From NCBI GenBank assembly GCA_032622095.1, contig CP136069.1, positions 41,144,194-41,208,193 on the forward strand: a DNA stretch of 64,000 nucleotides. The letters run 5' to 3'. Position numbers and translations under genes: made by a program. This document shows positions 21,198 to 33,544 of the stretch, one piece after another (within the stretch, counting starts at the first letter, position 1; every line of letters starts with the position of its first letter). The DNA comes from Siphonodentalium dalli. Lineage: Eukaryota; Mollusca; Scaphopoda; Gadilida; Siphonodentaliidae. Below the pieces are notes generated by a model. It did not search any database, had not been told where the DNA came from, and was given only the letters and a program-made list of their open reading frames with translations.

Positions 21198-21678
21198 TTA
21201 ACCCTTTCTATACTAAATGGATTCTCCAATTCAGATATAAAAGTATACATTGGAATTGTCTATTATTTATTTGGAGGGGTGGTCAGGCAAAGCAAGCAGA
21301 CAACAGACCGATAATACAAGAACAGAAGAATTCATATTCATTGGTGGGAAATGTTCAAATAACTAGTTCAACAAACAATCTATGGGCATTTGTTGAACTT
21401 ATTATCATAATATTTCACAAGGGAACTACAGTAATGCTCTAAGTAAGCGACTTCTTAACCACAGCAGAATTATGGGTAACTTTTCAGGATTTAGTCGGAA
21501 ATATGGCTTGTTGCCATTCATCGGAAAGCTCTCGGGGAGAGCTTTCCGATGAATGGCAACAAGCCATATTTCCGACTAAATCCTGAAAAGTTACCCATAA
21601 TTCTGCTGTGGTTAAGAAGTCGCTTACTTAGAGCATTACTGTACTTGTCATTGAGTATTTAGTACAAACAAGGTTTAA
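21198..21678. mobile_element. H-family TTAA MITE (H3), interrupted by E5
   Basis: TTAA|CCCTTTCTATACTAAATGG to GAGTATTTAGTACAAACAAGGT|TTAA. Its right half is split by the palindromic TA element at 21427-21643. Confidence 0.75.
21427..21643. mobile_element. Palindromic TA-flanked MITE (E5), nested in H3
   Basis: TA|CAGTAATGCTCTAAGTAAGC to GAGCATTACTG|TA. Arms of about 100 bp are nearly perfect and meet at GGAAAGCTCTCGGGGAGAGC. Removing it with one TA restores the H-family sequence GGGAACTACTTGTCATTGAG. Confidence 0.92.
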
Positions 21679-22014
21679 AGATGCTCTATCCCTTCCAGGT
21701 AACACTTTCAAGAACATTGTATGAAACCCCATTTGGAAGGCATATTTACATTATTATTCCCGCTCCACCCCCCCCCCCCCTCCCCACAAAAAAAAATTAT
21801 AACATAAGAGAATTATCTGGTGGTACAAACAATTCTCTCAAAGAGTTTTAAAAGAAACATTTTCAATTAATAAAAAATATTTTTTTTTATAAAATGGAAA
21901 CAATCTCTATGCTAGTTTGCGAAGAAAATTTATTTTCCTAGTGATACAAGCTGGCCCCTCACTCCAAATTATTAATTTATAATGTCAAATCATGCTTGTG
22001 TCTATAAACGGAGC

Positions 22015-22189
22015 TCAAAGCGTTCAGAAAAATAAGTGGCTGACAGATAATAAAAGTGCAGAAGAGTTCCTGTTTATTGGAGGGAAATGTTCTGATGATA
22101 ATTTCAACAAACATTTGTTGAACTTATTATCAGAATTTTTCCAAAGCGATAACTACTCATCAATGGGTAATTAGTACAGAAAGGGTTAA
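22015..22189. mobile_element. H-family TTAA MITE (H4), partial
   Basis: Contains AGTGCAGAAGAGTTCCTGTT, GGAAATGTTCTGATGATAAT, a short AACAAACATTTGTTGAAC palindrome and right end AGAAAGGG|TTAA. Confidence 0.6.
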
Positions 22190-22209
22190 TATTGAAAAGA
22201 ACAAAATCT

Positions 22210-22600
22210 GTCATCAGGCCTGAGTTTCCGGTCATTTGCAGAATGAGGTCCACAGAGGGTGAATTTAGTGATGCTATCGCACATAGCGGGCCAGCACCAC
22301 CAAATACACCCTTTGGGGACCTCATTCTGCATGGCCTCATCTGCTATGGGGGACATAGACTTAGATTAAAGTTCCCAAATGGTGAATATTGTGTTGCACA
22401 CGCATTGGGAAACTTGATTATGCAATTTGTCGTCTGCCAATATGGGGATAGAGAGAAACTAAACTAAAAAAGAAATAGAATCTATGTGAGGAAGTTTCTA
22501 TAGAAATTTGATAATAAAGAAACTTTCCAGAGGTGAGGCCTAAGCAAAATGAGGTATATAAGAGGGTGAATTCAGTGATGCTAGCCCACTTTGTCGGGTG
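22210..22600. mobile_element. F-family MITE relative with long flanks
   Basis: CATTTGCAGAATGAGGTCCA to CCTTTGGGGACCTCATTCTGC, then CATCTGCTATGGGGGACATA, CATTGGGAAACTTGATTATG and AAGTTTCTATAGAAATTTGA. The same succession, inverted, is seen at 51480-51680. Confidence 0.6.
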
Positions 22601-22786
22601 GAAGTGGTGGCACTTACTGAACTCTGATGTTAGAAGCGTTACGTAGCGGAGTTGGACAGAACAGTGAGTGGAGTGACTGAGCCAGGTACGAGGTAGAGCA
22701 TCAGCATGATGGACAACTAATTCGGACAGAAAATAGTCTCGTAAAAATACCATAGACATAACAAAACAGAAAGTTGGAATAGAGTA

Positions 22787-22970
22787 TACAGTAATGCACT
22801 AATTAATTGACTTCTTAACCACAGGAGAATTATAGGTAACTTTTCAGGATTTGGTCGGAAGGGGAGAGCTTTCCGATGAATGGCAACAAGCCATATTTCC
22901 GACTAAATCCTGAAAAGTTACCCATAATTCTCCTGTGGTTAAGAAGTCGATTAATTAGGGCATTACTGTA
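22787..22970. mobile_element. Palindromic TA-flanked MITE (E6)
   Basis: TA|CAGTAATGCACTAATTAATT to GGGCATTACTG|TA. The left arm has a deletion of the GGCTTGTTGCCATTCATCGG part. Confidence 0.85.
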
Positions 22971-23824
22971 GGCCTAAAAACTGGAAAATGATGGAACTCT
23001 AAAGCAAATAACCAAGATCTACTAAATAACACCACTAAGGGGGAGATGCATGTTTTGCATAAATCCAGCCAAAAATTGCAAGAGATTATCAACAAAGAAT
23101 TTCTTTGGAATATCTTGCGAAAAATCTTCAATTTCACATATCATCATCTTCATAGAATATATAATCGGAGCAATTATTAAGAGATGATAGAAACTGGATT
23201 TGAGTACATTTGAGAGGTTGGAAAAATTATTTTCTTTTTTGTCCCTTTCGGTACCAAGAACCACTAGAATTAATAATCTCCCCACAACACTCCAATCACT
23301 AAATAGCTGATTGTCTTGGCTCTATGGGAGGAGGCTTCATTTGTATCATAACATTTGAGTTAAATTATTAATTGCATAATATAGCATCACACCCCCATAT
23401 ATCAAAATGAAGAATAAAGCATTCAAATATTCCAGCCCAATGAAAACAAATGTTGATATGCAGTGTGTTCCACTCAAGCAGGGAGCAATCAACTGGAATT
23501 AGGCCACAGTGTTAAGCGATATGGAGGTCAGCTGTAACTTGGTTATGAACTCATCTCAACCAAAATTTTCATATTCTCAAATATAAATTATTTATTGGTT
23601 GTTGCCATTCCAATTGAAAATAATCATTAAATTTCAGGAATCAAGGAAAATTAAGTCTCCTCTCATGATCTTCAGATATGATATCATGGATATATGACCT
23701 GCACTTTTGAAGAAAAAAAAATGTTTTAACGACGTTCTTGGAACCGGAAAACTTAAATTTTGAATATTTTTCATGCCATAAAAGTGAAGTAAATGAGGTT
23801 TAATATCCAATGGGTAGATGGTTC
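22971..23824. other. Unassigned intron stretch
   Basis: Three overlapping minus-strand short open frames have no recognisable product. No repeat family identified. Confidence 0.4.
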
Positions 23825-24192
23825 TTAAAGTCATGTGAAACACTCCAGTGGGGTGATCAAATAGAAACTGAGAACCAAGTAATTATTTTTTATGAATATT
23901 AATCTAAATTGACAATTCATACATCGTCATTCTTAGATATTAATTAAATGTAATGACTCTCTATGGCAAAATCATTTGGGTTTGTTTATCGCCGATAGAT
24001 TCATCCCAAATCGAGATGTAAATATTTACAATTGAGCAAAGTGAAGACGATGTTTTCTATGGAGTGGTATGGTCAATTTCTTTGAAATTTTCAGCGAAGT
24101 TAGAAGAATGTTACAATCCCCAGGTTGGCATACCGCATGAGTACTAACTTATCAATTTCACGCACCCGAATAAGTCCATAATATGTCTTTAA
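23825..24192. mobile_element. TTAA element, 'GTGAAACACTCC' family (O1)
   Basis: TTAA|AGTCATGTGAAACACTCC to TCCATAATATGTCT|TTAA. The body has TATCGCCGATAGATTCATCC, ATGTAAATATTTACAATTGA and GAGTGGTATGGTCAATTTC, shared with 35557-35916 and (inverted) 63194-63554. Confidence 0.8.
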
Positions 24193-24364
24193 ATATTGTG
24201 TCACAATAATCGGTTGTACCAAATTTCACAAAGAATTTTCTTACGGATTCTGAGAAAATCAAATTTAAAATACGAGGAAATTTTGGCAAAACATGCATCT
24301 GACCCATAAATTCTGTAGATAACCCTGAAATTCACACATCCTTAAAAGACCCTAGTGGGAAAAC

Positions 24365-27126
24365 AACTCAAGAAACATGAAGATCAGCCATAATGGACCC
24401 TGGTGGAAAACAACTGTCATGAAATAGGAAGATCAGCCAAAATAGATGCCGGTGGGAAACAACTGTCATGAAGATCAGCCAAAATAGACCCCGGTGGGAA
24501 ACAACTGTCATGAAACATGAAGATCGGCCATAATGGACCCTGGTGGAAAACAACTCAAGAAACATGAAGATCAGCCACAATAGACCCTGGTGGAAAACAA
24601 CTGTCATGAAATATGAAGATCAGCCAAAATAGATGCCGGTGGGAAACAACTGTCATGAAACATGAAGATCAGCCACAATAGACCCTGGTGGAAAACAACT
24701 GTCATGAAATATGAAGATCAGCCACAATAGACCCTGGTGGAAAACAACTGTCATGAAACATGAAGATCGGCCACAATAGACCCTGGTGGAAAACAACTGT
24801 CATGAAATATGAAGATCAGCCAAAATAGATGCCGGTGGGAAACAACTGTCATGAAACATGAAGATCAGCCACAATAGACCCTGGTGGAAAACAACTGTCA
24901 TGAAATATGAAGATCAGCCACAATAGACCCTGGTGGAAAACAACTGTCATGAAACATGAAGATCGGCCACAATAGACCCTGGTGGGAAACAACTGTCATG
25001 AAACATGAAGATCGGCCATAATGGACCCTGGTGGAAAACAACTGTCATGAAGATCAGCCACAATAGACCCTGGTGGAAAACAACTGTCATGAAACATGAA
25101 GATCGGCCACAATAGACCCTGGTGGAAAACAACTGTCATGAAACATGAAGATCGGCCATAATGGACCCTGGTGGAAAACAACTCAAGAAACATGAAGATC
25201 AGCCACAATAGACCCTGGTGGAAAACAACTGTCATGAAACATGAAGATCGGCCATAATGGACCCTGGTGGAAAACAACTGTCATGAAGATCAGCCACAAT
25301 AGACCCTGGTGGAAAACAACTGTCATGAAACATGAAGATCGGCCACAATAGACCCTGGTGGAAAACAACTGTCATGAAGATCAGCCACAACAGACCCTGG
25401 TGGGAAACAACTGTCATGAAACATGAAGATCGGCCATAATGGACCCTGGTGGAAAACAACTCAAGAAACATGAAGATCAGCCACAATAGACCCCGGTGGA
25501 AAACAACTGTCATGAAACATGAAGATCGGCCACAATAGACCCTGGTGGAAAACAACTGTCATGAAGATCAGCCACAATAGACCCTGGTGGGAAACAACTG
25601 TCATGAAACATGAAGATCGGCCATAATGGACCCTGGTGGAAAACAACTGTCATGAAACATGAAGATCGGCCACAATAGACCCTGGTGGAAAACAACTGTC
25701 ATGAAACATGAAGATCGGCCACAATAGACCCTGGTGGAAAACAACTGTCATGAAACATGAAGATCGGCCACAATAGACCCTGGTGGAAAACAACTGTCAT
25801 GAAACATGAAGATCGGCCACAATAGACCCTGGTGGAAAACAACTGTCATGAAGATCAGCCACAATAGACCCTGGTGGAAAACAACTGTCATGAAACATGA
25901 AGATCGGCCACAATAGACCCTGGTGGAAAACAACTGTCATGAAACATGAAGATCGGCCACAATAGACCCTGGTGGAAAACAACTGTCATGAAGATCAGCC
26001 ACAATAGACCCTGGTGGGAAACAACTGTCATGAAACATGAAGATCGGCCACAATAGACCCTGGTGGAAAACAACTGTCATGAAGATCAGCCACAATAGAC
26101 CCTGGTGGGAAACAACTGTCATGAAACATGAAGATCGGCCACAATAGACCCTGGTGGAAAACAACTGTCATGAAGATCAGCCACAATAGACCCTGGTGGG
26201 AAACAACTGTCATGAAACATGAAGATCGGCCACAATAGACCCTGGTGGAAAACAACTGTCATGAAGATCAGCCACAATAGACCCTGGTGGAAAACAACTG
26301 TCATGAAACATGAAGATCGGCCATAATGGACCCTGGTGGAAAACAACTCAAGAAACATGAAGATCAGCCACAATAGACCCTGGTGGAAAACAACTCAAGA
26401 AACATGAAGATCGGCCACAATAGACCCTGGTGGAAAACAACTGTCATGAAACATGAAGATCGGCCACAATAGACCCTGGTGGAAAACAACTGTCATGAAG
26501 ATCGGCCACAATAGACCCTGGTGGAAAACAACTGTCATGAAACATGAAGATCGGCCACAATAGACCCTGGTGGAAAACAACTGTCATGAAGATCGGCCAC
26601 AATAGACCCTGGTGGAAAACAACTGTCAAGAAACATGAAGATCAGCCACAATAGACCCTGGTGGAAAACAACTCAAGAAACATGAAGATCGGCCACAATA
26701 GACCCTGGTGGAAAACAACTGTCATGAAACATGAAGATCGGCCACAATAGACCCCGGTGGGAAACAACTGTCATGAAACATGAAGATCGGCCACAATAGA
26801 CCCTGGTGGAAAACAACTGTCATGAAACATGAAGATCGGCCACAATAGACCCTGGTGGAAAACAACTGTCATGAAGATCGGCCACAATAGACCCTGGTGG
26901 AAAACAACTGTCATGAAACATGAAGATCGGCCACAATAGACCCCGGTGGGAAACAACTGTCATGAAACATGAAGATCGGCCATAATGGACCCTGGTGGAA
27001 AACAACTCAAGAAACATGAAGATCAGCCACAATAGACCCTGGTGGAAAACAACTGTCATGAAATATGAAGATCAGCCAAAATAGATGCCGGTGGGAAACA
27101 ACTGTCATGAAGATCAGCCAAAATAG
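24365..27126. repeat. Minisatellite of 49/47/42-bp units, about 58 copies
   Basis: Units contain CATGAAGATCGGCCACAATA then GACCCTGGTGGAAAACAACT. The 42-bp form lacks the 7-bp TGAAACA step and the 47-bp form has CTCAAGAAAC instead of CTGTCATGAAAC. Older variants with AGATGCCGGTGGG occur at both edges (near 24440, 24630, 24830 and 27085). From about 25930 to 26270 units alternate 49+42 as a 91-bp higher-order repeat. The many minus-strand open frames are repeat artefacts: 49 is 1 modulo 3, so all three frames are cycled. Confidence 0.97.
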
Positions 27127-27481
27127 GTATAAAAAGTTTTATCTTAGTGACAAAAGTTCCTGTTGACTGGTCTCCCATACCCTAAGTACCATTTTATACC
27201 CTGAGTGTATCGACATTTCACTGAAGAGATACATCATTTTTAATTTATGCCATTTCCCCAAAAAACACACCAGTAATTGCTCTAGAGCTTCAAAATTTCC
27301 GACAGAGTTCAATTTTTCTAATTCAAAATTTAAAGATATGTACAAAACATATAGAGCACATATCAGCTGCACATATGAGCAATTAAATTCTGTCAAAAAC
27401 TAAGTTATAATCCTGTTCTAAATAACTTTACACCTTCTTTACACATTATTTTTCAAAACTAACATCCAAAAAATATAATAC

Positions 27482-28113
27482 GGTGATAAAAAAAGTTTGA
27501 GAAAATCCTATCCCAATTCCAAAACCTGATCGATTTTTCAACAGTGTTCAAAATGTCTGGCTCCCAGTCCAATCGAATTGGATGAAATTCTCATCAAATA
27601 ACACATATTTCACCGAAAAATCTGGCTACCAAATGTTTTTTAACCGAGAATGGCAATAATAGTTGAGCTATTGTGTCTGGTTGTTGCAATAAGTTCCAAA
27701 GATGACAATTTTTTCCATCATTGTTCAATAAACCTGTTGTATAATTCTGCCGATAAAGGGATGCTAACAAGCGATGAGAATAAGAGAACATATGATTGAA
27801 TGCGAAACCGAAAGTATCAGATTTGCAACAATCACATCACAGCTATCATGGCACTTTAAAATGGAAGCTCTGGATATTTTTTCTCAGATATTGGCTTGAA
27901 ATTGACAAATTTCTTTCATTAGAACATATTTTGTTCTTGGTAAGTTGCACTAGGTATATTTGACATATTTATGCAGTTCGTTAAATTGGTAGAAATGACG
28001 TGTTTTTTGAGTCAAGAAATAGCTTTTAAACGGACGAGCAGATCGGCAGTTTAAAAAATCGATCAGGTTTTGAATTTGGGATCAGATTTTTCAAACTTGT
28101 TTTGCTTTATCAC
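27482..28113. repeat. Inverted-repeat element, 60-bp arms
   Basis: GTGATAAAAAAAGTTTGAGA with CCAAAACCTGATCGATTTTT at 27482-27540 is inverted at 28051-28113 (AAAAATCGATCAGGTTTTGA and CAAACTTGTTTTGCTTTATC). The 500-bp interior includes short minus-strand open frames without recognisable product. Ends and target site are not defined. Confidence 0.65.
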
Positions 28114-28144
28114 ATTTCATGAACGTTAGTGATGAAGACTAAAT

Positions 28145-28575
28145 TTAAAGATGCATAATCCGAATTAACGCTCCTAAATTACTATTTCTTTGACTTCGGG
28201 GTTAAAAATATTATTTCAGTCGAGGAACCCACCCATCAAAGCTCAGAGTGATCAGATATTGATTTTTTAAGTTTGTTATTTCTCGAGATTTGCAATTATT
28301 TGTGGCCCAGAAAAACATCAACAAACGGACGGTATGGGACAAAATTGCAGATAAAGATGGATAACTCTAAACTCAAGTGGTAATACGGCCATATTTCATT
28401 GAACAAACTGTTGATAAATAAAATGTTTTGGGAAATTTGATATCATAGTCGTCAGTGGTTAGCATTATTTTGTTGCAATTATTCGATTCTGATAACTAAA
28501 GCGTATTTTGAAGAAATGTTGTTGTTGTATCTTGATGAAATGGGGGAACCGTCTGATCGGATTGAGTACATTTAA
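28145..28575. mobile_element. TTAA MITE, G family (G4)
   Basis: TTAA|AGATGCATAATCCGAATTAA to CTGATCGGATTGAGTACA|TTTAA. Full-length copy of about 430 bp. Confidence 0.82.
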
Positions 28576-28926
28576 GGAAGAGGTAGTGCGGTCAACACAT
28601 TTGATATTTTGAAAAATAGTGTTTTCTTCTTTGCCGTAAAAATTCTCAAATGTAAAAAATCTCAGGATGAAACTTGAGACAGACATGGAAGTAAAAAAAT
28701 AGGAAACTACTACATCCAAATTGGTCGATTTATTAGGAGATTGTCTTTGTTTTAAGCAAAATCACAACATTGTCAATTTCACAGGTGCAGGAAAAGTGGG
28801 TACCCAGGGTTAATTTCAGAGGTAAAAAAATCACTCCACTGCAAGTAAAAACCACTGAATCTCGGAAAGACACTGATCAACTTGCCCAGATAAAACTCAA
28901 AGAAAATAAGCAGATGGATGGCTTAA

Positions 28927-29317
28927 GGGGGAGGTCAAGTGAATAATTATGAATTGGGATTTCCATGCAAATCTGAAAAAAAGTTAGAGTTGCTCATACT
29001 TTTGAGGTTGACTTTATGTGGTATTGGAAACAGGTATTTATCTGGTAAATTATAAAATTTTGCAATAAATATATTTTTGAGAATTTTTTTCAGGAATTAC
29101 ATCACTTGACCTACATTTGAAAAATCAATATAAAATTCTAAAATTAATATACCAACATTATAATGGAACATGTTCCAAGTGGATCCACCAGATAAATACC
29201 TGTTGTTTCCAATACCACATCAAGTCACACTCTGAAGTGTGTGCAACTCTAACTTTTGCTCTGCTGATTTGCATGGAAATATCCATTCAAAATTGGTCAC
29301 TTGACCACCCCCTTGTT
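28927..29317. mobile_element. Inverted-repeat element, 'GGTCAAGTGA' ends
   Basis: GGGGGAGGTCAAGTGAATAA to TTGGTCACTTGACCACCCCC. Inverted homology extends inward (ATTTCCATGCAAATC, GTGGTATTGGAAACAGGTAT, ATTTATCTGG) for about 130 bp per arm. Confidence 0.7.
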
Positions 29318-29473
29318 GCACAAAGCGACTCCTTTAATGCACAAAGCGACTATCAACTGAGCCATCAGGGGCAGGCCTCGGTGATAGTAGCCATTTTCAG
29401 ACTTCAAGAGCTCATATTATTATCATTATTTTGTCCAGGATTTTTGCCCTATAAAGGCTATATGGACAGCCGT

Positions 29474-29571
29474 TTAACCCTTCGATGACTGGAGCTGCGC
29501 TGGTGCAGCATTAAAGACCCTGTGCCAGTGCATTCTCTTATATATGCGAGTCTCCCATAGACCAGTTATCA
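29474..29571. mobile_element. C-family MITE, left end only (C4)
   Basis: TTAACCCTTCGATGACTGGAGC through CCCTGTGCCAGTGCATTCTC, stopping inside the palindrome module at GAGTCTCCCATAG. Confidence 0.65.
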
Positions 29572-29699
29572 GGTTTTTTCCACGGGCTACTCAGTACAAA
29601 ATGAAAAGTTTAAGTTTATGCACAGATTGCCATTTGTTCCTTGTATAAAGGAATTCCAATTCAAATTACATGGGAGGGTAATATCCCACGAAACATACC

Positions 29700-30350
29700 A
29701 AGGATTAGTAAGAACATTTCAAACAACTAACAAGAGCACATATTATGCCCGTTGGCTTGTTTCAAATTGCATTTCATAAAGATTCTAATTTCGGAAGTCA
29801 TCAACTGGAAACCGAAAAAACTCAATTACCAAGTTAAAAAAAAGGTCTGTAACTAAGCCTTGAAATAGCGTCTGTCATTTGCAGAATGAGGTCCACAGAG
29901 GGTGAATTTAGTGATGCTACCCCACATAGCGGGCTAGCATCACCAAATTCACCCTTTGGGAACCTCATTCTGCTGAGGTGTAAGCAGAATGAGGTCCCCA
30001 GAGGGTGAATTTGGTGATGCTAGCCCGCTATGCAGGGTAGCATCACTAAATTCACCCTCTGGGGACCTCATTCTGCAAATGACAGACACACTATTTCAAG
30101 GCTTGTCTGTAACCCTGGTAAAAATGGGCAGACTGAACCCAATGTAAAATTTGGAACAATTTTTATGGTTGTAAATGTTGCCACCAAATTTCATTCCATT
30201 CGGTTTACATGAACTTGACCCTTTATTTGGTGGCAGTGAATCCAAATGTACATAACAAATTTCATTCCATTTAGTTCAGTAAAACTAAAGTTTGTCATCT
30301 TGAAATGAAATATAAACGGATGAACAGACCAAAAATTATAACAGGCATAT
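29700..30350. repeat. Dispersed 'CATAACTCTG' repeat, interrupted by F3
   Basis: GTCATCAACTGGAAACCG before and CCCTGGTAAAAATGGGCAGA after the F3 insertion, then CCAAATTTCATTCCATTCGG and a closing GAACAGACC. Excising F3 restores AAGGTCTGTAACCCTGGTAA. Confidence 0.7.
29854..30105. mobile_element. hAT-like MITE F3 with 8-bp target duplication
   Basis: TAAGCCTTGAAATAG to CTATTTCAAGGCTTG with the double GCAGAATGAGGT hairpin. The octamer TCTGTAAC flanks it at 29846-29853 and 30106-30113. The body is a close copy of F1. Confidence 0.9.
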
Positions 30351-30495
30351 AAAAATTATCTGAATAGACAATCCTAGTTTTTATGGAATACTAATAGGCT
30401 CCCGAAGGGGGCCTTTACTCAGCATCAGAGGGGCCGCACTGCACAAATATAGCCACTTTGTGTCTTGACGGCTGAGTTTTGCTAATATTTTTATC

Positions 30496-30907
30496 TTAAA
30501 GGTACTCAATCCGATCCGACGGTCCCCATATCAAGATACAACAACAACATTTCTTCAAAACCACGGTTTAGTTATCAGAATCGATAAATTGCAACAAAAT
30601 AATGCTAACCACCGTCATCTGTGGTATCAAATTTCCAAAAACATGTTATCAACATTTTGTTCAATGAAATATGGCCATATCACTTGAGTATTCACGATAT
30701 TTGGCCATATTACAACTTGTTTTTAGTTATCCATCTTCATCCTTCTGGGCCACAAACAATTGAACATCTCAAGAAATAAACCTCAAAAATCAATATCTGA
30801 TCACTCTAGAGCTTCGATGGGTGGGTTTCTCGACTCAAATCAAATATATTTTACCCCCGAAGTCATAAATAGTAATTAGGAGTGTTAATTCAGATAACGC
30901 ACTTTAA
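30496..30907. mobile_element. TTAA MITE, G family (G5)
   Basis: TTAA|AGGTACTCAATCCGATCC to GTTAATTCAGATAACGCACT|TTAA. Opposite orientation to G3 and G4. Confidence 0.8.
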
Positions 30908-31148
30908 ACAGAGCCTTTATTTTGATTGTTTAAACATTTTGATTAAAAAAAATATTAATTTTGTTTAAACTAATTTTTTGTTTTAAATTGAACCCTTGCT
31001 CAATTTAAAAACATTTTTTTTAAACTAACACCATTTTAACATATGCCAGGGTACCCACTGTCACCGCACCAAAGTTGGTTTACATCGGTCCAGGGGTCTG
31101 GGAGAAAAATATGGACAGACAGATCCTACTCTTTTATATATATATATA

Positions 31149-31896
31149 TAAACACCTCAAAGAAAGTTCCCCCCTAATATATTCGGTAATATTTTATGAG
31201 ATATTGGATGGATTTTGACGAAACTTTACGTAAATGTTTAGTGGTATCTGATATACAACCTGTGTGAGGCACCGTCCTGTAAGTTATGTTATGGCCAGCT
31301 GAGCATGAATTGAATGGAAGAGGGGTGCTTTTCAAAAGTTGAAAAACACTGACAGAGTGGACAGTCACTCCATTGTTCCCACAAGTTGTTACTGGCTGTA
31401 AATGTGGTCTAAAGTGAAACTGAGTCCACGATAACATACTTGTCATCTTCGGGACACAATCTTCCTGCTGTTGGCCCAGGCCATTCAGTCTAAACACATT
31501 CCTTTGGAATGACACCTTGAAGTTTCATGCTGTGGGCAACAGAGTTATTGAAATCAGTCTATTTGAAGCCATTTTCAGTAAACGATGTTTCCCCACCATG
31601 TAGGCCATTGATGTACCAACAGATAAGGATGTTCCAAGTCTGTGCGACAAGTGGGGACCAAGCACAGCTAAATGTCTGATCACTCTACCTGTGTTTTTGC
31701 AACTTTTGAAAAGTGCCCCTTTTCCAATCAATTTGTGCTCAGTCAGCCATATCTCACTTCACAGCACAGTAATTAGCACACTTTATGTCTTTGGTGGAAA
31801 TCATTTGTGGCAAGTTTTATAAAAATCCATCCAATATCTCATAAAATATTACCAAATATATTAGGGGGGGGGGACTTTCTTTTTTTGAGGTGTTTA
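31149..31896. mobile_element. 748-bp TA-flanked inverted-repeat element (I1)
   Basis: TA|AACACCTCAAAGAAAGTTCC to GGACTTTCTTTTTTTGAGGTGTT|TA, inserted in a (TA)n tract. Termini are inverted for about 75 bp with AATATTTTATGAGATATTGG. A diverged full copy lies at 54800-55560. Short minus-strand open frames are not recognisable as transposase. Confidence 0.8.
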
Positions 31897-32214
31897 TATA
31901 TATATAGATCTATACTGATGTCACAAGTAGGAATAACCCTCAACTTCCCAACCCTGTGTGCCTATGGGAAAAATTGATGAGCGATTCAGCAAATGTCCTC
32001 AGAAAAGAGGGGGGGGGGGGTGCTCCAGAGTCTGCCATAAACACATCCAATGAAAAAATGGAACTGGTTCAACACAGTAACCAAAGGACATGTGAAGGTG
32101 ATTCAGCACTATATCGAAAGAATAGTCAAACTGTTTAGCACCATACCAAAAGAACAAGTGAAACATGTTCAACACCATATACAATGAACAACTGAGAATG
32201 ATTCAACTCGATAT

Positions 32215-32640
32215 TAGCCCTTTCTACCCTAAATACTCATTGAGAAATAGTCTGATCAGAAAATATTCTGATTTATAGTTCAACAAACGTAGGACGTTAG
32301 TTTAACCCAACCTGCTGCACTTGCATTATCTGTCATCAGCTTTTATTTCATGAACATCCACCCCAGGTGAATAAATAGATCATTCCAATGTATACTAAGG
32401 AAGTGTGAAACGTACTGAAACTTAATTCTATCCCCAAATTGACCATCAACATTCCTACCAGCAAACTTGGCATACTCGACCAGATACAAGAACATCATCT
32501 AAATAGTGCATGGACATCAGTGGGGTTTGACAGGATATATCTACCCAACCCTGAACCCTTTATGTACTAAATACTTATCGATAAGTAGTTTCCTTAGAAA
32601 ATGTTCAGATAATGAGTTCAACATTACGACTTCCAACCAA
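32215..32640. mobile_element. H-family MITE fragments
   Basis: CCCTTTCTACCCTAAATACTC, TCAGAAAATATTCTGATTTA, GATCATTCCAATGTATACTA and later CCCTTTATGTACTAAATAC. Pieces of one or two decayed copies. Confidence 0.45.
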
Positions 32641-33089
32641 TTAAAGATGGATTATACTTTTTAAATGTTTAATGTAGTTTCCAGGGTATAAAATATTAAA
32701 TATGAGTTTAAGACAAATGTCCAGAAACACTTCTATAAATTAATATTAATTTTATATTGATATTTTCTCATATGTGATAATCAATTGGGGACATTTTTTG
32801 TTACTATTTTTAGAACAGACCATGAAACTTCCAGGTAATCTCAGAGTTCTCCCGCTTGCTATGCTCCAAATGTCTACACAAGCCATAAAATATCGCAAAT
32901 TGATTGCATTTATTATACCAGAAAACTCCTAATATAATCAATATTAATTAATTTTAGCATTACCGGACAGGGTCATCGATTCATATTAGTTTATAATTTA
33001 TACCCAGGAAATGAAATAAAACTTGTTATAGCCATCTTTAGTAGAAATCCTTCATAACTTGTATTATCTTTTTGTCTGTCTTTATTAAC

Positions 33090-33180
33090 TCAACATCCCT
33101 CCAAATGAATAATAGACCATTCCCATGTTTACTTTGATAAGTAAATGGGAGAATCCATTCAGTATAGAAAAGGGATCAAG
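33090..33180. mobile_element. H-family MITE fragment
   Basis: CAACATCCCTCCAAATGAAT, ATAGACCATTCCCATGTTTA and GAGAATCCATTCAGTATAGA. Confidence 0.5.
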
Positions 33181-33544
33181 ATCACCGAATGCTTGTTTCT
33201 AAACATCTGAGAATTAAGACCTAGAACATCCCACCAACATTAAACCAAGACCGGAGGATAAAATTAACTTCATGTGGGTAGCTCGTGGCAGTCTACAATA
33301 TTATCCACACAAAAACACCTCGAGTAAGGTCGGCCATTTATGCAGTGTCAGAATGCTTATTATATACAAGGCATATTTACATACATTGATAACATTGCCA
33401 CATACCCTATTACATTATCAGTATATGATCTACTATTACATCAGTATGATGCCCCACTGGTTACTAACCAGTTTATAAGTGGGCATTCCCAACAGCCCAT
33501 ACCTAGCTGTTTTATACAATTTTCTATCACATCAACCTTTTATA

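Noticed and set aside
24368-27059. More than fifteen overlapping minus-strand open frames of 61-107 codons with repeated CFMTVVFHQGLLW-like wording
   Set aside because: They are read-through of the minisatellite in all three frames; unit length 49 is not a multiple of three and no start or splice context is conserved.
24365-27126. CRISPR-like array
   Set aside because: Direct tandem units without unique spacers; it is a minisatellite.
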